From: Ectobius pallidus
Lineage: Eukaryota; Arthropoda; Insecta; Blattodea; Ectobiidae
Reading direction: 5' to 3'
NCBI GenBank assembly: GCA_964059195.1
Contig: CAXKWD010000006.1
Location: forward strand, 65,055,073-65,119,072
Length of the DNA stretch: 64,000 bases
Shown here: positions 11,964 to 23,940 of the stretch, one piece after another
How the letters are laid out: each line of letters begins with the position of its first letter
How positions within the stretch are numbered: the stretch's first letter is position 1
Program-made: the position numbers and the translations under genes
The notes under the pieces: model-generated
Seen by the model: the letters and a program-made list of their open reading frames with translations, nothing else
Told to the model about the DNA's origin: nothing
Databases searched by the model: none

Positions 11964-12520
11964 TTTTGTTCGACCATACTGTAATACGCTTTTTACTGTG
12001 ATGTAATCGTATCATAATGACATTCATTCAGACACTGATTTCCATTTCGAAACTGGTGTGGTATCCATTATTATAGTACACGGAACGACCTTGAGACCTT
12101 GAGAGTATGAGCTGAAATCTGCTTAAGAAATAGCCTGTATTTAAAATAAAATAAATTATGTTCGTGTTAATTTCAATATCATACTAAAATGAATTCATTT
12201 CCTGTTGTGAGAATCCTTTGGTTTTAAGAAAACAGCAAAAGGAAGTTTCGATTTGACTGACTCCGTAATATGACATCTGTCGTAGAAGACATGAACTACG
12301 CAACCAGCTGGTGCGAAGATCAACGCTTTGAAGAGTAGCCGGTCCATTTGCTTGAATATAAATATCAAAATTGAAACATTTATACTAATTATGGTCGAAC
12401 AAAAACAGTCGTATGCAACTTTCCTATAATGGTAATTAAGATCTCGTATCTCAATAAATGCTAATATACGATTGCTGTATAATGCACTATTTCCTTTGAG
12501 ATTTTCTGGATATCCAACCA
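11964..12520 (+). repeat. Dispersed repeat, unclassified family R560, copy 1
   Basis: Collinear with 24797-25350 and 40157-40735. Shared landmarks in order are a TTTTGTTCGACCATA start, a TTCGTGTTAATT block, a CTGTCGTAGAAGACATGAAC block, an ATTATGGTCGAACAAAA block that inverts the start, and an AATAAATGC-CATTATA end. It holds a 120-codon minus frame that is not shared by the other copies, so it is not a gene. Confidence 0.65.
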
Positions 12521-13370
12521 ATATCAAATGAAAGTGATAAATCTTCATCTGTTTCATTTAGATTCTTCAGATTTGTTACCACTGTTAAAAATCTACACTT
12601 GTATTTAATAAATTGCAGATTTTGAATTATGTGATGGATTTAAATTTATTTTTAAGTTTCCTGCAACATTTCTTGCAAATTCGTGGATCATGAAATAGGC
12701 CTAACTCTTCTGTACTTAACTTAAGCATGAAGTGAATAAGTGATAAGACTTCGGGTGGATGGATAAAAAAACATGTTTAAATATCGAAAAGTTGTGGAAG
12801 GTGTCTAGCAGCAACTACGATATCTATGTGTCAACATACCTGTATTCATTCCTTGGAGAAAGTGCGATAGAGTCCTAGTAGAAGTCTGCGTGGGGTAATG
12901 TCCGAACAACACCGGTAGTAGCGTCTGCAAATGAGGAAACAAGTTTAAGTATATCGCTGGCGGAGTGCTCAGCATGCTAATGTGAAGTCATGAGACCCGT
13001 GTCGTACTTGGAGCCCCCCTAACACAAGTACTGTTTCCTTTCCCATTGAGTAAGATAACACAGTTGGGCACAACATTGTTTCTCAAACTCCTCTTTAATT
13101 CTGCCTTCTAATTGCTAGCTTAAACTAGATAGTGTGAACACCACACGGTTTTCTTATGCACATAAGTGTTGCAGGATTATGAGCAGAGTAAAGGTTAGTC
13201 CAATAAGAGTTAATATTTTGGCATTTGAAAGATATAGAGCAATTATTATGAATTTCTACATTGAAAATTAAGAAAATTGCGGCGAATAAGAAAAAAATCG
13301 TAATGCGCATGATAATCAGGCTAAATTTATTAGAGTGAAAGTTATATAGCTCTAAGTGCACTAATTAGAA
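12521..13370. other. Non-coding AT-rich DNA
   Basis: No supported feature. Near 12960-13020 a weak tRNA-like head was considered but the B box is poor. Confidence 0.4.
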
Positions 13371-13665
13371 CTAGTGACCCCTTGCGTGTCTAGTGGTATA
13401 GTTGCAACCCCTGAGCCCCAGGTCAGGGTCCAGTCTCCAGTAACTCGGATTTTTCAAAGGAAGGGAGATCTGCTACAGTAGTGCACTCAGCCTCGTGAGG
13501 ACAACTAAGGAGCTACTTGATATGAAACACCGACTGCGGTCACGAAGACTACCATGGGTAGTCACGTGGGTATATGTCTCTATAATTCTGTTATCTGCCA
13601 GTATCGAAGGATGAAAGTTGATGACGCAGCGGTCGGGTGGTAGATCTCGTTCCGCCGCGGATTTA
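13371..13665 (+). mobile_element. SINE family A, diverged copy
   Basis: Shares its order of blocks with 51331-51635: tRNA-like head, GGATTTTTC, GGGAGRTCTG, CAGCCTCGTGA, GAGCTACTTGATA and GATGACGCAGCGGTCGGGTGGTAG. The B box here is decayed (GGGTCCAGTCTCC). The 3' end is cut short near 13665. Confidence 0.65.
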
Positions 13666-14690
13666 GTTATCAGAAGTTTTATTGAAATAAAATGTTTGAA
13701 TAACTTCTCTCTGGCTATGATGATTATTTAGAAAATTAAGAGTTTATGAAAAATGGAATTTTATATGATGCTACATTGCAATGCTGGTGATAATTTGAAG
13801 AAGCATAGTTATCTGTTACCAAGGAAGAACGAGTACTGAGTCCCTCTACGATTCTTTTCACTTGATTCATATCTACGGGATTTTTTCGCAATAACAATAA
13901 AATGCGAAATCTCTCAAAAGTCTTGATATTTCAAAATCGGATTTATTAGAACTAATTACGTTTCCAATATGACTTAAACTTGCGATAATGTAGTAGTACG
14001 GTAGTAGTAAAAATATTAGCACAATTTATTAGTGGTTTAGAAAATATGTAGTAGTTTTAAAACTGGATATTCATGACATGTGAATACAATTTATCGTTGA
14101 CAGCGAAAAATGTGTGGGGGATCTGTTTCAATATAGAACAGTTGTTATCGAAATAATATAATGTTAACGAAAATAAATGAAATCGTTATGAACTATTACC
14201 ACAGCAATGTTTTTCTAAACACTCAAGTAACTCTGTGGAAATTACCTGCAACGTAAGGAAGAATGGCAGAGAACTTTTTTTCATGTGCTAAAATATAGCG
14301 GGTTAAAATGAACCCGTACTAATGAAATATTCAAGGTTACTTTCTGTCACTCTTTTGCATTCTATTAAACATAAACTTATTAAATCCAACACCAATTTAA
14401 TTACACCTGAAGATGTTTATCTTCGTAACACAAGACAAATCCTTGTACTTCATACTGTAAGGAGGGATATGAAAGAAATATTAACTCATGCTATAATATG
14501 TTTTACGTAATATGTTTATTACAGTAACATTCAGACAACAGCTTCTTTAAACAACAAATTCCTGCGGGACATTGTTATCAAACTCTTGCAATCTGGTGAA
14601 AAGTATTCAAGGCCTAACAGGAATCGCCTGAGGGAGAGAGAGTTGGAGTTTTAACTACATGATTTAGTCCTTGTGTGGTATGCGTCCAGC
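13666..14690. other. Non-coding AT-rich DNA
   Basis: Nothing recognisable as a gene or transposon end. Short frames such as that at 14322-14510 have no coding character. Confidence 0.4.
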
Positions 14691-14693
14691 CCT

Positions 14694-15135
14694 TATGACA
14701 TGATTTTATTTAAATAACAAATAAATATAAAATATACAATAATATACAATGAGATGATGTCACAGTATGGAGAACATAATCACATTGTCCAGGCGTTCTT
14801 GTCCTAAAGACCTTACTTCAACAAACTCTTGTGTAAAAATACTTCTCCAAACATTCCTGTGCTCAACTTTTTCATTTCCTAACATTCCCATGGTATATGG
14901 CTCAAGGGCACATTTCCAAACATTCTTGTCTATAACACGTTACAGCATTAGGGAAAAAACCCTTTGCGTAAGAGTGGATATCCAGACGACCCTTTCCAAA
15001 CAGCTTTAGGTAAAAAACTTTTGCATAAGATCACATATCCTGGACATAAGGACGTAACTTCATGGGTGCATATCCTAAAAAAGCGTAACAACATTAGGTT
15101 AAAGTCTTTGCGTAAGAATGCTTATCTAGAAGGAG
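14694..15135 (+). repeat. Minisatellite-bearing block, copy 1
   Basis: Begins with a TATGACA-TTTATTTAAATAA-type stretch and a GATGATGTCACAGTATGG-type stretch, then runs into decayed units containing TTGCGTAAGAGTG, ATATCC and GACATAAGGACGTAAC. The same order occurs at 15408-15850, so the whole block seems duplicated. Confidence 0.5.
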
Positions 15136-15341
15136 GTCTTGCTAATAATATATACATGATTGAAGTAACGACTGTTTATCATTGGAATATTTGAAAACGC
15201 TGGCGCCATCTAGCGAACAGCTTGGTAAATACCAGCCATCTGGTTGCCAATTCTGGAACCACAAGATTGAATAACCTTGACGTCACTGAGAAAGCTAAAT
15301 TTTATATAAGACAATGCTAGCACATGGAACAACATATCTCA
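15136..15341. other. Spacer between minisatellite blocks
   Basis: Non-coding. It contains no unit of the flanking minisatellite. Confidence 0.35.
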
Positions 15342-15435
15342 CCGTGGCCGCACGGATAAAACCGGGTAGTCGGTAATGACAACTTGAGTGGTTCGAGTCC
15401 ACCTCTATGACAAGAATTTATTAAATAAATATAAA
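15342..15435 (+). mobile_element. tRNA-like SINE head
   Basis: GTGGCCGCACGGATAAAACC-type head with B box GTGGTTCGAGTCCAC (15388-15402), followed by an A/T-rich tail ATTTATTAAATAAATA. The tail resembles the start of the minisatellite block at 14694. Not a functional tRNA gene, as no acceptor stem pairs. Confidence 0.45.
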
Positions 15436-15499
15436 ATGAACATGCATAAGAGAGCTATATGCTGATGACGTCATATGGATAAAAAGTCCAAACTGCAGA

Positions 15500-15850
15500 G
15501 ACTTCCACATGTTCCTTGCGCAAGAGTGCATATCTAGAACGTCCGTGGCATAAAGGCGTAACAACATTGATAAAAAAACCTTGCGTAAGAGTGCGTGGCG
15601 TCCATGGCATAAGGGCGTAACAATATTGGTAAATAATAAGTTGCGTAAGAGTGTGTGACGTCCATGGCATAAAGGCCTAACAAAATTGGTAGGAAAAAAA
15701 CTCGCGTAAGAGTGCGTGGCGTAATGGCGTAACAATATTGGTAAAAAACCTTGCGTAAGAGTGCGTATCCAGACGTCTTTGGCAAAAAGGCATAACTGCA
15801 GACGCGTACGTACGCAAGAATGCATATCCAGATGTCTCTGGTCAAATGGT
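15500..15850 (+). repeat. Minisatellite, about 60-bp units
   Basis: About six imperfect tandem units carrying TTGCGTAAGAGTGCG, then a GACGTCCATGGCATAA variant, then GGCGTAACAATATTGGTA. The minus frames of 71-134 codons here are repeats of the same unit and not genes. Confidence 0.75.
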
Positions 15851-16379
15851 GTCGCGAGCCATCCATGGCTCTTGGGTTGCGGACCACAGGTTGGCCACTA
15901 TCTATACAGCCCCCCCATACTACTCTCCTTCTTCCTTGCTAACAGATAACGATGCTTCTTCAAATTACGACAAACATTCTTTCCTGATACAAGATATGTT
16001 GTAGGCTTGTGTTACAGTAAATTTCATATTCTGGCCTTAATAGTGGTCTGTTTCAATAAGTGTGAAATTTCGGGCGAGAAGTTAAGAGGTTTAAATGCCT
16101 AAATGCCCCAATTATCCAAAATTAAAGAAAAGTTGTCACAATGACTACGATCTACTGAAACTGAAGTTAAACTTTGCTTCCGCACAATGGTGATATAAAT
16201 ATCGTTTCACAGGATCGTACATTTTTCTGGACTCTGCAACAAAATGTGGTATCGCTTATATTTTGTAACATATGAATACCTTATAAGCCACTTAATACAA
16301 AGTAATGGAACGAGTTTATGGAATAGGGTGTAATTTTTATTTTAGTTATATAGTAGGCCTAAATGTGGGTGAGTTGAGG
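15851..16379. other. Non-coding DNA
   Basis: No gene or repeat boundary recognised. Confidence 0.35.
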
Positions 16380-16545
16380 TTAGGTCCCACTGGCACCGCA
16401 CCCATCATAATACCTCACAGCAGGGAAGCCAGGGTTCGCATTTACCATGCCACCGGCATTACCAGTTGATGGAATAAGCCAGTTACCCACGGGAATCGAC
16501 CCTATGCTCATCTAATAGAAGCCTTAGTGGTTTGCGTGCAGCAAT
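16380..16545 (-). mobile_element. Probable tRNA-derived SINE fragment
   Basis: On the minus strand there is a B-box match GGGTCGATTCCC around 16490-16502, followed by a GC-richer body. Degenerate and short; weak evidence. Confidence 0.35.
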
Positions 16546-18175
16546 TCCATATCCGATATGGAACAAACGAAAAAATTCGATTTGATTTGCATGTGTACAT
16601 CGTACCAAAATAATTGAAGTGAAAACGTTACTGCATTCAAATATCTGAAAATTATATTGTGATCGTTAGAGTTTGTTTGACTATTGTCTCCTGCTGATAT
16701 GATATAGGCCTACCATACAACGCAGAACATTTCCCTATAAGAATTTATAACATAATTTAACTTATACTAAAAAAAAAAAAAAATAGAATTTCAAAATTTT
16801 GCCATTCCTAAGCGAGTAAACGGCTATACGGCAGTAGTTCGCATTTAGTTTGGCAAGAAGATTGAAAAAAAAAATATCTTCATGCAAAGTAGTCTTATGC
16901 CACGCTACGTGTTGTATTCCTAAAGGATACACAACCTGATCTAATATATTTTTTGAAATGGTGTTTCCGTGTACATCCAACGCCACATATTAACAAGACA
17001 GTATTCAATTGTGAAATTAATTGAAGGTGGACTTGCTCGATATGCCATAGCAACAGGGAAAAATCCCTCTAGGCAGGCCTACAGGCTGAGGTAGATTTCG
17101 AAGTGCTTTTGGTTTAATTTATTGTCGCTGCGCAGCACTCTTCTTCTTTAGCCTTGGCATGACAAAAACGTATTGCGAAAAAGAGGAAAGAGCACTGTAA
17201 CCTGGCCTAAATACGCTAACGGTGGATTTAACCAAGAAACTACTGGTCTATACTTCTGGTTTTATTAAAACTCATAAGCTTCGTTTTACATAACCTTTGG
17301 TAAATGACGCAAATTCCTTGAAGGATGTAGCGCCATGGAGTTTAGTATAGTTTTAGTTTCATAAATACAAGCTCGAAATAATGTTTTTATATCACAAAAC
17401 AATAATACTAACCTTGTAGTCCCAAGTTCTTTGGGGACAATACTCTTTTTTCATTGAGCCGTAACTGTCATATTAAACTCCATTTTTACTGAGAATTATT
17501 TTGTCACTGCAATATCGAAGTGTACAATGCACCATATGAAATATAAATAAATCAGAAATCTTTTCTGTAAAAAGAGAGATTTTTATAATGTTTTAAAATG
17601 ATATCATTATTTATTATTACTATTATTATTTTTTATTTTGCACATGCATTATTGTTCTAAAGGTGTGTAACTATTATTTTTAATATTTCAAACTCTATTA
17701 CATTGGTAATTTTATCCTTAGTCAGTCCTCACACATTCCTTTCGGCAGGCCTTCAGGCTGAGGTATATTTTTACCTGTTGTTGTTCTTCAAACATTCATA
17801 TCTCGCCTTATATGAGAGCTATCGAGAAACTAGTTATTGATTTGTAGAGTACTCACCAAGAGCTTTTCAACGATACCCAACAAGACGTGGTTTCAAAAAT
17901 TTCGAATTTCCATCCCCCACCCCCACCCTCACTCGTACCCCCAAAACCCCGAATCGTTGGTGTCACTGTGAACTCCAATTGATTCAAACAAAGTTTCCCT
18001 CTATACTTCATAGGGGAGGCGATATAAATTTTTCAAAATTTCAACCCCTTCCCCCGACCCCCCTTGGGCCAATTTTGCTCATTGACGAATTTGTCCAAAC
18101 TATGGGCCTAGGAATAACATAATAAAATTTGGTTCAAATATCTTCAAAATTACGGCCGCTAGCGTGTAAAGATAT
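16546..18175. other. Non-coding DNA with a SINE tail scrap
   Basis: Around 17305-17365 the order ATGACGCA, AAGGATGTAGCGCC, GGAGTTTAGT matches the 3' end of SINE family A (51560-51635). Otherwise no supported feature; 17900-18060 is C-rich and non-coding. Confidence 0.35.
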
Positions 18176-18232
18176 AGCCTATATATATACACACACACAC
18201 ACATACATACATACATACATACATATATAAAC
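18176..18232. repeat. Compound TA/CA/CATA microsatellite
   Basis: (TA)n passing into (CA)n and then (CATA)n. Frames reading MYVCM across it are artefacts. Confidence 0.85.
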
Positions 18233-18862
18233 TTTTGAACGGGCGATGGTTTCGTACTTAGGGAGGCATGAAACGTAAAGATATGAAACAATTTTTCGAA
18301 AATCATGACATGGTTCCGATCCCAATAGATAGATTTTCTTAAAAAAAGAGATTGAACGATTTGGATGATTGAAAGATTTTCTCCGGGTAGTGCACTTTAA
18401 TCGTGAAATGCACATCGAAACCGGAATTAGCTTCAATCGGTTGAATTGTTTATGCATGATTTGGGTAAGATTCTTGAATCTGTTTTACGTTTTAATCATG
18501 TTATTTGAAATGATATGCCCATATGGAAGTCCAAGATTCGTTCTATTCGTTTCATTATATATATATATAAAACGTAAAACAACATAATTAGGAATAAAAC
18601 CATATAATTTACGTAAAAACGATGTAGGCTAATTGCTAATAAATATGTTTTCATTACTTTTGATACATAAATTATTTACATAAAATTTCTAGCAGATGAG
18701 TAAGTAATCGCAGGCGAAGCCGCGGGCACCTCGTATATACAAAATATAAACCAAATCGTTTGATATGATTTCCAGAACATGTGAAAAATGACACTTTCTT
18801 TACATAGAATTGCTTGAAAAGTAAGAGAAGGTTGTTGCCAATCGCGAGACAATCCCAGAACT
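18233..18862. other. Non-coding DNA with possible transposon end
   Basis: Contains a short TA tract at 18560 and, at 18710-18735, a GCGAAGCCGCGGGCACC motif of the kind seen at the ends of dispersed repeats; no element could be delimited. Confidence 0.3.
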
Positions 18863-18985
18863 GTGAATCGAACTCTGGCTAGCTCTGTTGGTAGAGCATC
18901 GGCACGGAAAGCTGAAGGTCATGGATTCGAGTCTCAGTGTCAGAGGAATTTTACTCTTAAAGTATTCTTAACTGGAACAATATTC
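18863..18985 (+). mobile_element. tRNA-derived SINE, family C
   Basis: A box TAGCTCTGTTGGTAGAGCA and B box GGATTCGAGTCTC at tRNA spacing, followed by GAGGAATTT and a short unique tail. Closely related to 30066-30180. The A-to-B distance is tRNA-like but the acceptor arms do not pair, so this is a SINE and not a tRNA gene. Confidence 0.6.
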
Positions 18986-19798
18986 TTTGGTTTCATGAAT
19001 ATACCTAGGCTATATAAGCGTCGAAAGTTTATTTACACTAAGAAGTCTACATTTAGTCCCAGAGTCGAACACAATATTTTCTTACGTAGACTATAGTACC
19101 TAAGGTAGATCATCGGCACGGGTAGAGTAAGTAAAAAATATGGATACCACTAAATAAAACATGTTTGATGTACATCCGGTGGTGTTATCACAGCGAGAAT
19201 ACTAAAACCACTGGATGGACGGCTGTGACCCAGTAATTTTGTTCAGCAGATTATCTTTGCATGACAATATGGATTACTTGGGTAACGTGTTCTTAATGCA
19301 GTCACCCATGCATAAGAATAATGAATCCGAGGTTTAATTTGTGGTGAAACTCTATTCGAAATGTGATTACCGGGAGCCCGATCAAATTGTTAAAATGTAA
19401 ACTTCCTCTCCCATCAATCCCAGACTGATTTATATTCTTGTACGCGAGATATCTACATCAAAGAAGAATTGTAATTCCCTGCTGAAACGTGTACTGTTTA
19501 GTACTGAACAAATAAATTCTGTGAGCCAGAAAGGAATTATTGGAACATTTGGCGGAACACTTTCTGTTTTCCACCTTAAAATCATCTCGTTAAGTTTGAA
19601 ATGTGAATTAATTAAATTTAACACGTTGCACTATTTTTTAATAGCCTGAATTGCATATTTGTACCTATACTTAGTGCTGTTGTTATAGTTGAATCAGCTC
19701 CGATGTAGTCTAGTCTATCGTAATGACTACTTAGCTCATATTACGTCTTTCTTTCAATTTAGACTAAGAACATGTAAGAATGATTCTGAAATCCCTCC
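18986..19798. other. Non-coding DNA
   Basis: No supported feature. A 64-codon minus frame at 19430-19624 shows no family resemblance. Confidence 0.35.
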
Positions 19799-20232
19799 TA
19801 CAAAAGTGATAAAGACAAGTCCTCTTTTCTTTATATTCTAATCGGTTGGAGACTCTGTAGGCAGTGATTTATGCATACGTCACCATTCTCCTGGTACGTT
19901 TAGGCTATTGTGGAAGATTAGTGAATATACGCCTTCATTTGTTCAGGAATCAGCATTATAATATTTTACGTTAAAATGTATATTCCATAGTTAAGCAACG
20001 TTGTCATTTAATAACTGTGATCACCTTTCGTAAACAGTATAAGCACATAACCTCAACAACATGAATGTACACTGGTGACATGCGAGAGAAGTGGAGGCCG
20101 ATGAGAGGTGGGGGATGAATTCAAAGCTATCATTCCCCTCCTTTTCGATAATAGATTCCTACGATTTCCAGACAGCTGACCATTTTACCTCTTCTCGTAA
20201 ATGTGCATAATATCTTTCAAGAAACTTTTGGC
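19799..20232 (+). repeat. Dispersed repeat, unclassified family R430, copy 1
   Basis: Collinear with 62197-62620. Shared words include AAAGACAAGTCCTCTTT, TTTGTTCAGGAATCAG, TACACTGGTGACATGCGAGAG, GGGGATGAATTC and CCTCCTTTTCGATAATAGA. No long frame is conserved between the copies. Confidence 0.65.
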
Positions 20233-20924
20233 CTACTTACCAGTTTGCATCGCTATTTCGAATTCCTTTGCTTGAGAAAGTGGGATTTCAAATGTGAATT
20301 GGGAAGATAAAATATAAGCGATGCGGTAATACAGTTTGAGGCCTATAGGCCTATGTTCTGAGGGTGGTGATTTTTATGATGATCACGATATCATCGATAA
20401 TGAAGATTATAATTATGACGATGATGGTGAGTACGACAGTGATTACTAGACGGTACCGACCAGAGCAACCTAAATGCACAAAGCTCCTGTAGACATGTGA
20501 TTGCTATCTTGAAAATGATTCTAATAGCATTATAGGTTTATATGTTTCTTGAAAGCAAAATAAATCATAGTTTAAGAAAATAAGTCGTGAAGTATAGTAT
20601 AGAAAATACAGTATAAAGTACAATTATTACAAATTAACTTATAATATTGTGCATTCGTCACATTTTGTGTATTCGACTAACATTTGCCTGTAACAGTGAC
20701 CAACTGCAACTATAAATTTTATAGGATTTCACTTATTAAACCCATCCCAAAATTACATGAACGTGCATTTCAAAGGGTTATATTATTTTTTGGCTGAAAA
20801 TTACATTCTTGTTCAGTAGATCGTGCTGGAAATTAGGAAAGAAATTCACCGTGCAAAATAATGTGTTGAATGCCAACCACAGATCACGGATACAGAACTT
20901 TTAGAATATCAAGATACCGCCTCA
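20233..20924. other. Non-coding AT-rich DNA
   Basis: Contains a GAT/GAC-rich patch at 20370-20440 and no gene. Confidence 0.35.
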
Positions 20925-21290
20925 GCTTGTGCAAATTCCGAAAAAAACTAATCGATTAAGATGGAGGCGCATGAAAAATTATACAAAAAATCAAACAAAT
21001 ATTAAAAGTAGCCTTACCCTATTCACTTCGGAAAATAAATCACGGGGGATGAAATTGGCTGGACATGTTGTGGGCATGGGGGGGGGGGAAGTCTTATCTC
21101 AAAATTTTCAATGCGAGACCCGAAGGGAAAAGATCACTTCGAAGACATAGGTGGGAGGACAATATTAGAATAGATTTAAGGGCAGGAGATTTTGCGAGGA
21201 ATAGATTAACGGAGTCAGCACAGATTAGAGTTGAATGGCGGGGTCGTGTAAGTCTGTAAGAGAGACAATGAACCTCAGGTTTCCATAAAG
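20925..21290 (+). pseudogene. Non-LTR retrotransposon 3'-end fragment
   Basis: Overlapping plus frames carry the tail typical of insect endonuclease/reverse-transcriptase polyproteins: a GHV..MG block, then PEGKRSLRRHRWEDNI, then DLR...FARNRL..AQ...EWR, then a MNLRFP-like end. A G run (21079-21088) shifts the frame between the first two blocks, and upstream reverse transcriptase is absent, so this is a dead 5'-truncated copy. The clade was not determined. Confidence 0.65.
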
Positions 21291-21304
21291 TACATAATAT
21301 TCCT

Positions 21305-21525
21305 TTAGCTTGCTTAGGGGTCGTGATTCAAACTGAGGAGCTACTTGATTAAGAACTAGCGGCTCTGGTCATGAATATCATCAACAACGATCCTGGGTGT
21401 TGGCAAGCTGACCACGTGCCCCAATTCTGCCATCTGACTGTGGTAGATGACAAAGTGAACGAATTGTAGGCCTAGCCCTTCAGGGATGCAGCACCAAAGA
21501 GTTAGTTTTTAGTTATTCGTCTAGC
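21305..21525 (+). mobile_element. SINE family A, 5'-truncated
   Basis: Matches the second half of 51331-51635: GAGGAGCTACTTGATT, AGCGGCTCTGGTCATGAA, GCTGACCACGTGCCCCAAT, CTGTGGTAGATGAC, TTCAGGGATG and GAGTTAGTTTTT. The tRNA-like head is missing. Confidence 0.75.
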
Positions 21526-22209
21526 TTATAACTACCGGTAAGAAAATTTACAGTTGGTATAGAATGTAAAAATTCATTTTAAACGGGAAAGCAACACTTT
21601 CTGCATGCAAAGTGACGGTAAGAGTATGAAAATGTCAACGTGCTTCATTTGAATTCCCGAAAGATATTTAATCCAAACATGAAATAAAAATTCGTTTTTT
21701 ATTAGAGTTTTCGTTGTTGAGCTAATGCGAAAACAGAATTACAGTAGGCCTATATAGAAACATGTTTCAGAAAATATTAGGATTCAGGAGGCCTCAAAAT
21801 ACCTCAATAACGAAAACTCGAAATCTAATTTCAGGGTCAAACTCAATACTTCCTCTACTTAAGTACCTGTAGTTTGGGTAGAAAAGGAAAGTTAAAAGAA
21901 TACCGATATTTGTGGGTAGGAATAAAAACAGTAGGCCTACTTTAAAAATGTTGCTTAATATTAGTTCCATGCACTCGACCGAAGGCCTTATTGCCTACTT
22001 AATAGACCTTATGGGTACTGCAATATACAATATTTTTTAGACATATACAGAATAATTGAAAGACTTTATGAATTGAAGTTCATATAGAAGTAATCTAATG
22101 CAAAAAAGTATACATACATACATATATATATAACGTCCTTCTTGTGGATGTTAGCTAATTATAATGAGATAATAGCGTGTTTTGACTATTCTCTAGTGCC
22201 CTTACTTAC
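21526..22209. other. Lipase intron or 3' side, non-coding
   Basis: Directly downstream of lipase exon D on the minus strand. The next lipase exon, expected to encode the LPV..H.PAG region, was looked for here and to the left and was not seen. Confidence 0.45.
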
Positions 22210-22419
22210 ATGGTTGAGCAGCTTGGAGTAGCCAGCGACCATGTGAAGTATGTTTGCGCAAAGTCCTCTGCCGATGTATTGCTCCTCACATACTGGCTCC
22301 AGTCGCCTTTGTATCTGCTCTGGATTTGGTGGAAACCCATGCAGTCCAGAGTAACTCGTCACTCCCTGGTAAAAATGTTCCGAAAAATTATGTGTAATAA
22401 TATTCATGTACGAGGTTAA
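22210..22419 (-). CDS. Lipase 3-like gene, exon D (cap-region part)
   Basis: A 210-bp minus-strand exon of exactly 70 codons between an acceptor (CTCCACGAG, 22420 onward) and a perfect donor GTAAGT (22209 downward). It starts in phase 0, matching the phase-0 end of exon C. It encodes the segment after the nucleophile in acid lipases: a FPP motif, then Cys, then LC.N.L....GY...LN. Spacing of the two cysteines and the GY..LN ending fit insect lipase 3 proteins. The membership is inferred from phase, strand, order and this pattern. The upstream frame stays open into a (TTA)n microsatellite, which encodes poly-Leu only by accident. Confidence 0.72.
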
Positions 22420-22451
22420 CTCGTGGAGAATGGTAAATGAGCATGTTTCAG

Positions 22452-22454
<3 letters not shown>

Positions 22455-22495
<41 letters not shown>
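22455..22495. repeat. (ATA)n microsatellite
   Basis: Perfect trinucleotide run next to lipase exon D. Confidence 0.9.
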
Positions 22496-22686
22496 CTAAT
22501 TTTTCCCCCAAATTTCTGTTCGGCAACATGCAAACAAATTTTCGTAGGGGAGGAAACAAATACACAGAACATAAATAATAAATGACAGGGCAGAAGATTG
22601 CATGATGTGTGAACAACCCAGGGCCTCCTCCTACATCACAAACATATGAGCTAAGTTAGAGTGAATCTTAGAGTAAACAAGTTGAA

Positions 22687-22708
22687 TATATATATATATA
22701 TATATAAA
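22687..22708. repeat. (TA)n microsatellite
   Basis: Dinucleotide run. Confidence 0.85.
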
Positions 22709-23067
22709 GGTTTTAGAGAACTCAGTCTAAGAAATTTCAGTCTTGTCTCTCTAAAGATATATGTGTGTATGTGTGTATAACTCTTTACTGAGATAAGACT
22801 GGAAGTCTGTCATTAACTAGTAGCCTACCACTGTAAGATTCGTTACTTTGAGCTTATAATAAAATAAGCATCAGATGAATACTTGCTGCACTATAGATGT
22901 CCAAACATCTATACCAAAAGGAATTAGTTTATAGTTTGAATAACTTTCTTTTGAATGAGAAATATGAAAACTGGTATTTCATATTTTCTGTAATAAATAG
23001 TAAAATTTACCAGCTCTCCCATATTGAAGCACGCTTATTTTAGTTGGAGTTTCTGGAGTTAGTCTTT

Positions 23068-23069
23068 AA

Positions 23070-23120
<51 letters not shown>

Positions 23121-23130
23121 TTTTTTTTAA
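23068..23130. repeat. (TTA)n microsatellite and T tract
   Basis: Long trinucleotide run ending in nine T. Confidence 0.9.
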
Positions 23131-23940
23131 TTCCAAACAACCTACATGTAATTTGTCTTTCTGTCAGCATCTTTCTCTGAAACTCTCATACACACCTTTA
23201 TGCACACATATTCACACTTCGGCCATATGATATTAGTTAACTACTACTGGCAATCAACATTTTAAAAAAATCCGTAAGACATATTTACTTGTACTCTAAC
23301 ATCATCTTACTTCGGACTCAGTTGTTCTTCGTTTTCATTTTAGCACGTGTCCTTGTGTTGTAGGGACAACTTAAAAAATTATGGCGGTGTTTTTTTCATA
23401 TGATGGGATACTTCCAGATTGTTCTATACTGTAGTAAAAAAATCTATTAAAATAGTTATTATTGTAAATATGCTGTCTTTGACCAATGGAATCAGCAATG
23501 CAATCAGGCTTTGAATTTTTTCTTTCCTGATAGTAAGAAAAATGAAAGCTTTATTGCTGCTTTAATGCTGGAGCTGAATACTTTGAAAATACTGTACTCC
23601 TATTTTTGTAGACTTTAGTACTTTGTTCTCGTTTGAGGAACTATCCTATTTTAATTAAATATAAATTGTATCCATCGATCGGAAGTTGAAATCATGAGCT
23701 TAGAACATGCAAGTGACGTGTCACATGTACAGACGTGTGCACTATAGTTCCTAATAAGAGTATAAACCTGTTCACCTACACTCTTGTGGTAAACGCTTAT
23801 TCCTGCGGTATGTAACTCATTTCACTAGAATGCTTCCATTCAGCATTGTAGAGAGTTCATCCTTCTAGTTTATCTTTTACGACTTAACGTACTTTATCAG
23901 AAGAGAGAATTCACAACGAAAAGACTAACTTAGTAATGTA

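Noticed and set aside
12195..12557. 120-codon minus frame as a gene
   Set aside because: It lies in repeat R560, and the other two copies do not keep the frame.
15421..15887. Minus frames of 71-134 codons
   Set aside because: Tandem minisatellite units read in three frames.
18863..18950. Functional tRNA gene (also at 30066)
   Set aside because: A and B boxes are good, but the acceptor stem does not pair and both copies share the same non-tRNA tail, so they are SINEs.
22416..22616. Minus frames with poly-Tyr or poly-Leu
   Set aside because: They read through a trinucleotide microsatellite; only the part at 22419-22210 has splice sites and lipase character.
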